Below, piece after piece: positions 6,343-10,052 of a DNA stretch of 10,052 bases (positions are counted from its first letter, which is position 1; the number at the start of each line of letters is the position of its first letter). Under the pieces are notes generated by a model. The model ran no database searches. It was not told the DNA's origin and saw only the letters and a program-made list of their open reading frames with translations. A program made the translations under genes and the position numbers. Origin of the DNA: CBIFWW01 sp966186435 (lineage in GTDB: Bacteria; Pseudomonadota; Gammaproteobacteria; Enterobacterales; Enterobacteriaceae); NCBI GenBank assembly GCA_966186435.1, contig CBIFWW010000125.1, forward strand, positions 1-10,052. Reading direction: 5' to 3'.

Positions 6343-7318
6343 ATGGTGCCTGGTAAAGAATGACCGCAGCGGTCACCAGCAAGTTGACCAGCGTCAGCGG
6401 CAGGCACACTTTCCAGCCGAAGGACATCACCTGGTCATAACGAGGACGAGGTAATGAGGCGCGAATCAAAATGAACATCATCATGAAGAACGCGGTTTTC
6501 AGCGCGAACCAGATGAACGGTGGTAACCACGGGCCATTCCAGCCACCAAAGAACAGCGTCACAATCAATGCTGACACGGTGACAATCCCGATGTATTCAC
6601 CCACAAAGAACAGACCAAACTTCATGCCGGAGTATTCGATGTGGTAACCATCAGCCAGTTCCTGCTCTGCTTCCGGTTGGTCAAACGGGTGACGGTGGCA
6701 CACTGCCACGCCCGCAATCGCAAAGGTTACAAAGCCGAAGAACTGCGGGATCACGTTCCACAGGTGGGCCTGGTTGTTGACGATGTCGGTCATATTGAAT
6801 GAACCGGCTTGCGCCACCACCCCCATCAGCGACAGCCCGAGGAACACTTCGTAGCTCAGGGTCTGGGCGGATGCACGCATCGCACCCAGCAAGGAGTATT
6901 TGTTGTTACTGGACCAACCGGCGAACAACACGGCATACACCGCCAGGCCCGCCATCATCAGGAAGAACAAGATCCCGATGTTAAGATCCGCCACCACCCA
7001 TGAAGGGCTGACGGGCACAATGGCGAAGGCCAGCAGCAAAGCGGTGAACGCGATCATCGGTGCCAGGGTGAAGATCACCCGGTCGGTGAATTTCGGGATC
7101 CAGTCCTCTTTGAAGAACATCTTGATCATGTCGGCCACCAGCTGGAGTGAACCACCCCAGCCTACGCGGTTCGGCCCATAACGGTTCTGGAACAGGCCGA
7201 GTAAACGACGCTCACCAAAACTCATAAAGGCCCCGCAGGTGACCACCACCAGCAGGATCACAATCGCCTTCAGCACACCGATCAAAATATCGATAACTTC
7301 CGGTGTTAACCAACTCAT
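6341..7318 (-). CDS. nuoH: NADH-quinone oxidoreductase subunit H (NuoH)
   Basis: NuoH (ND1 family) is the 325-aa, eight-helix membrane subunit that forms much of the quinone-binding cavity and the start of the charged axis through the membrane arm. The length equals the E. coli one. The signature segments are intact: GERRLLGLFQNRYGPNRVGW (about residues 35-54), the helix carrying Glu157 (TLSYEVFLGLSLMG), and the acidic cytoplasmic loop HPFDQPEAEQELADGYHIEY (210-229) with Asp213, Glu216, Glu218, Glu220 and Glu228, which lies at the quinone chamber. The ATG at 7316-7318 overlaps the nuoG stop as ATGA. A perfect AGGAGG Shine-Dalgarno (7326-7331) is set 7 bases upstream, inside the last codons of nuoG. 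This combination indicates both coupling and strong independent initiation. Confidence 0.98.
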   Translation of the reverse strand: MSWLTPEVIDILIGVLKAIVILLVVVTCGAFMSFGERRLLGLFQNRYGPNRVGWGGSLQLVADMIKMFFKEDWIPKFTDRVIFTLAPMIAFTALLLAFAIVPVSPSWVVADLNIGILFFLMMAGLAVYAVLFAGWSSNNKYSLLGAMRASAQTLSYEVFLGLSLMGVVAQAGSFNMTDIVNNQAHLWNVIPQFFGFVTFAIAGVAVCHRHPFDQPEAEQELADGYHIEYSGMKFGLFFVGEYIGIVTVSALIVTLFFGGWNGPWLPPFIWFALKTAFFMMMFILIRASLPRPRYDQVMSFGWKVCLPLTLVNLLVTAAVILYQAP

Positions 7319-10041
7319 TGCGCAGCCTCCTGCAGATTCTCAAGACGGGCGCCGGCCAGCACTGGCGCAATCCCCGGCAGGCCCATCGGCAAGCCGACTT
7401 GCCCTGCGCTCAAGCCCTCGGCAATCATCAGCGGCAGGCTCACGGTCTGGCCTTCATAGCTAAAGGAGACTTTAGCCCCGGCGTTGACACCCAGTTTCTG
7501 TGCATCCTGCGGGTTCAGTTTGATATAAGCCTGCGGCATGCGGCTGGCAAATACCGGCGCACGCTGGGACAGCTCATCACTGCCGAACAAGTGGTAATAC
7601 GGCGCGATACGCCACTTCCCTTCTTCCGCCTGGAAGCCGTTCGGTACTGTAGTGAACCAATCCAGCCCGCTGGCAGCGGTGTCGATCAGGCGCACGCCCG
7701 GATCGCCATGGCGCAGATGGCCGCCCACTTCCGCCTGGAATTTGTTCCATGCTTGTGGGGAGTTCCAGCCCGGCGCCCAGGCAAACGGGATCTGGGAACG
7801 TTCAGCGGATGGCTGGTTGTTCCCTTCCATGGAGAAGGCAAACATGGTGTCGATGTCCTGCGGCTGGCGCGGTTCATGGACACTGATGTTAGCCCGCATG
7901 GCGGTACGGCCAGAATAACGGTGCGGTTCACGGGCCAGTTTCTGGCCGCGAATACGGAAGCTGGCATCCGGTGCCGCTTCTTTGATGCCTGCCAGTTGAG
8001 GCAGTTTGGCGATAGCTGCATCAATCACGTGGTCCAGCTGGGTCCAGTCAACCTGGCGGTTTTCTACGGTGCTGTGCAGGGAGTGCAGCCAGCGCCAGCT
8101 TTCCAGCATGATGGTATTGCTGTCGTAGTAGGCCGGGTCATAAACCTGGAAGTAACGTTGGGCGCGCCCTTCGTTATTCACCACAGTCCCGTCGCTTTCA
8201 GCAAAGCTTGCCGCTGAGAGCACCAGGTGGGCTTTATCCATGATTTCGGTACGCTGATGGTCGATAACCATCACCAGCGGGGCTTTGCTCAGGGCTGCGT
8301 TCACACGGGTAGAGGAAGCGTGGCGGTGCAGGTCGTTTTCCAGCACGATCACACCGTCAGCAGCACCGGTTTCCAGCTGATCAAGCGCTTCATCCAGAGA
8401 GCCACCGCCGATCATACCCAGACCAACGCTGTTGACTGAACGGGCAACCAGGGTTACCCCGACGTCAGCGCCGCGGCCTTTCAGGGCTTTTGCCACGTTA
8501 GCGGCTGCCTGAAGTACGGCTTCGCTCCCGGCGTTGGTGCCGGACACAATCAGCGGCTTTTTGGCGCCACTCAGTGCCTGGACAATCACGTCGATTTTGT
8601 TTTGCAGGTCACGGTCGATGCCTTCCACCGCTGGCGCAGAATCATCCAGCGCGTGGGCAATGGCGAAACCTAAGCGGGCCTGATCTTCCACCGGGGCGCG
8701 ATAAGTCCAGGCGGCGATATCATCGAGGCGGGTATCGTCCACGTTGGTGACAAACAGCGGGTGCTTGGCGCGCTGGCCGATGTTCAGGATCGCGGCGATC
8801 TGCCAGTCTGCCACTTTTTGGGCAGCGGCCATTTCGCGGGCTTTGCCTTTCACCGCCTGGCGCACGGCCAGGGCAACGCGGGCGCCGGTTTGGGTGATGT
8901 CTTCGCCCAGTACCAGTACCGCATCATAGGATTCAATCTCACGCAGGGCCGGGGTGCGTACCCCACCGTCGCGCAGGATTTGCAGCATCAGTTCCAAACG
9001 CTGCTGTTCGCCAGCGGCGATCCCGGTGTAGAAGTTGTCGGCACCCACCAGCTCACGCAGGGCGAAGTTGCTTTCGATGCTGGCGCGCGGGGAGCCAATA
9101 CCGATCACTTTCTTCGACTGGCGCAGGATGTCTGCGGCGCCTTGCATCGCCTGCTCGGCATTCAGGGTGATCACGTCATCGCCACGGCGTTGAACCGGCT
9201 GGCGCGGACGATCTTTCAAGTTGACGTAGCCATAACCGAAGCGGCCGCGATCACACAGGAAGTAGTGGTTCACGGTACCGTTGTAACGGTTTTCGATACG
9301 ACGCAGTTCACCGTAACGTTCACCCGGGCTGGTGTTACAGCCGATGGAACATTGTTGGCAGATGCTTGGCGCAAACTGCATGTCCCATTTACGGTTGTAA
9401 CGCTCGGAGTGGGTTTTATCCGTGAATACGCCGGTCGGGCAGATTTCTACCAGGTTACCGGAGAATTCGCTCTCCAGGGTACCGTCTTCCGGGCGGCCGA
9501 AGTAGACGTTGTCATGGGCACCATAAACGCCCAGATCAGTACCATCAGCATAGTCTTTATAGTAACGCACGCAGCGGTAGCAGGCGATGCAACGGTTCAT
9601 CTCATGAGAGATAAACGGCCCCAGCTCCTGGTTACGGTGGGTACGTTTGGTGAAACGGTAGCGACGGAAGTTGTGGCCGGTCATCACAGTCATATCCTGA
9701 AGGTGGCAGTTACCGCCCTCTTCGCAGACTGGACAATCGTGCGGGTGGTTAGTCATTAACCACTCCACCACGCTTTCACGGAATTGCTTCGCTTCCGCAT
9801 CATCAATGGAGATAAAAGTCCCGTCGGAGGCCGGTGTCATACAAGACATCACCAGGCGGCCACGGGTATCTTCTGCGTTCTGATATTGCTTTACCGCGCA
9901 CTGGCGGCAAGCACCGACGCTTCCCAGCGCGGGGTGCCAGCAAAAGTAAGGAATATCGAGACCGTGGGACAGGCAGGCTTCCAGTAGGTTGTCTGCGCCG
10001 TTGACCTCGTATTCTTTGCCGTCTACATGAATCGTAGCCAT
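7315..10041 (-). CDS. nuoG: NADH-quinone oxidoreductase subunit G (NuoG), Fe-S subunit
   Basis: NuoG is the largest peripheral-arm subunit, 908 aa from the chosen start. It passes electrons from NuoE/F towards NuoI. The N-terminal domain binds a [2Fe-2S] cluster through Cys34, 45, 48 and 67. The His-Cys motif His99, Cys103, Cys106, Cys112 is the ligand set of N5. Cys151, 154, 157 and 201 fit N4. Cys228, 231, 235 and 263 form the extra N7 site, which is found only in some bacteria including E. coli. From about residue 220 the protein has the molybdopterin-oxidoreductase fold, degenerate and without cofactor in this family, ending in a beta-barrel-like domain (about 820-900). I chose the ATG at 10039-10041 (MATIHVDGKEYEVNG) because it matches the E. 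coli N-terminus. An in-frame ATG at 10048-10050 would add MLT. Its ribosome binding site and nuoF lie outside the window. The stop overlaps the nuoH start. Confidence 0.97.
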   Translation of the reverse strand: MATIHVDGKEYEVNGADNLLEACLSHGLDIPYFCWHPALGSVGACRQCAVKQYQNAEDTRGRLVMSCMTPASDGTFISIDDAEAKQFRESVVEWLMTNHPHDCPVCEEGGNCHLQDMTVMTGHNFRRYRFTKRTHRNQELGPFISHEMNRCIACYRCVRYYKDYADGTDLGVYGAHDNVYFGRPEDGTLESEFSGNLVEICPTGVFTDKTHSERYNRKWDMQFAPSICQQCSIGCNTSPGERYGELRRIENRYNGTVNHYFLCDRGRFGYGYVNLKDRPRQPVQRRGDDVITLNAEQAMQGAADILRQSKKVIGIGSPRASIESNFALRELVGADNFYTGIAAGEQQRLELMLQILRDGGVRTPALREIESYDAVLVLGEDITQTGARVALAVRQAVKGKAREMAAAQKVADWQIAAILNIGQRAKHPLFVTNVDDTRLDDIAAWTYRAPVEDQARLGFAIAHALDDSAPAVEGIDRDLQNKIDVIVQALSGAKKPLIVSGTNAGSEAVLQAAANVAKALKGRGADVGVTLVARSVNSVGLGMIGGGSLDEALDQLETGAADGVIVLENDLHRHASSTRVNAALSKAPLVMVIDHQRTEIMDKAHLVLSAASFAESDGTVVNNEGRAQRYFQVYDPAYYDSNTIMLESWRWLHSLHSTVENRQVDWTQLDHVIDAAIAKLPQLAGIKEAAPDASFRIRGQKLAREPHRYSGRTAMRANISVHEPRQPQDIDTMFAFSMEGNNQPSAERSQIPFAWAPGWNSPQAWNKFQAEVGGHLRHGDPGVRLIDTAASGLDWFTTVPNGFQAEEGKWRIAPYYHLFGSDELSQRAPVFASRMPQAYIKLNPQDAQKLGVNAGAKVSFSYEGQTVSLPLMIAEGLSAGQVGLPMGLPGIAPVLAGARLENLQEAAQ

Positions 10042-10052
10042 AGTCAGCATGC

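Noticed and set aside
7303..8217. A 304-codon plus-strand open frame opposite the 3' end of nuoG
   Set aside because: It lies wholly antisense to highly conserved nuoG coding sequence apart from its first few codons, which are antisense to nuoH. Its product resembles no family I know, and it is best explained by the codon bias of the sense gene leaving the opposite frame free of stops.
8761..9759. A 332-codon plus-strand open frame opposite the middle and 5' part of nuoG
   Set aside because: It is antisense to the Fe-S and molybdopterin-fold coding region, with a low-complexity composition typical of a mirror frame and no recognisable domain. The length alone is not evidence of a gene.
1..10052. 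A novel defence, mobile or biosynthetic system
   Set aside because: All coding space is occupied by complex I subunits with intact catalytic and structural residues. No integrase, transposase, repeat array, tRNA or foreign-looking gene is present.

Overview
The window holds one contiguous block of a bacterial respiratory complex I operon, nuoGHIJKLMN, all on the minus strand. Genes therefore read from right to left: nuoG (near-complete 5' end at the right edge), nuoH, nuoI, nuoJ, nuoK, nuoL, nuoM and nuoN (cut by the left edge after 439 codons). The gene order, the subunit lengths (908, 325, 180, 183, 100, 613 and 509 aa) and the near-identity to the Escherichia coli proteins as I remember them point to a member of the Enterobacterales. 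GC content by eye is in the mid-50s percent. NuoJ is the most divergent from E. coli, so I favour a genus outside Escherichia/Salmonella, but I cannot name it.

Layout, right to left. nuoG encodes the large Fe-S subunit of the peripheral arm. nuoH and nuoI encode the quinone-site membrane subunit and the two-[4Fe-4S] ferredoxin-like subunit. nuoJ and nuoK are small membrane subunits. nuoL, nuoM and nuoN are the three antiporter-like proton-channel subunits. Together they pass electrons from NADH (through the upstream NuoE/F, outside the window) along Fe-S clusters to quinone at the NuoH/NuoI/NuoB/NuoD junction, and pump protons through NuoL, M, N and the NuoH/J/K/A region.

The junctions are tight. 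There are 4-base ATGA overlaps at G/H, J/K and K/L, and gaps of 14, 10 and 7 bases at H/I, I/J and M/N. The single exception is a 229-base non-coding gap between nuoL and nuoM. It holds a strong 11-bp hairpin just after the nuoL stop and an imperfect palindromic segment of about 130 bases that looks like a dispersed intergenic repeat. That gap is the only part of the window that gene content does not explain.

I see no RNA genes, mobile-element genes, CRISPR arrays or novel system. All plus-strand open frames are antisense shadows of nuo genes. The main value of the window is a clean housekeeping operon, with the L/M spacer as the only place worth a second look.
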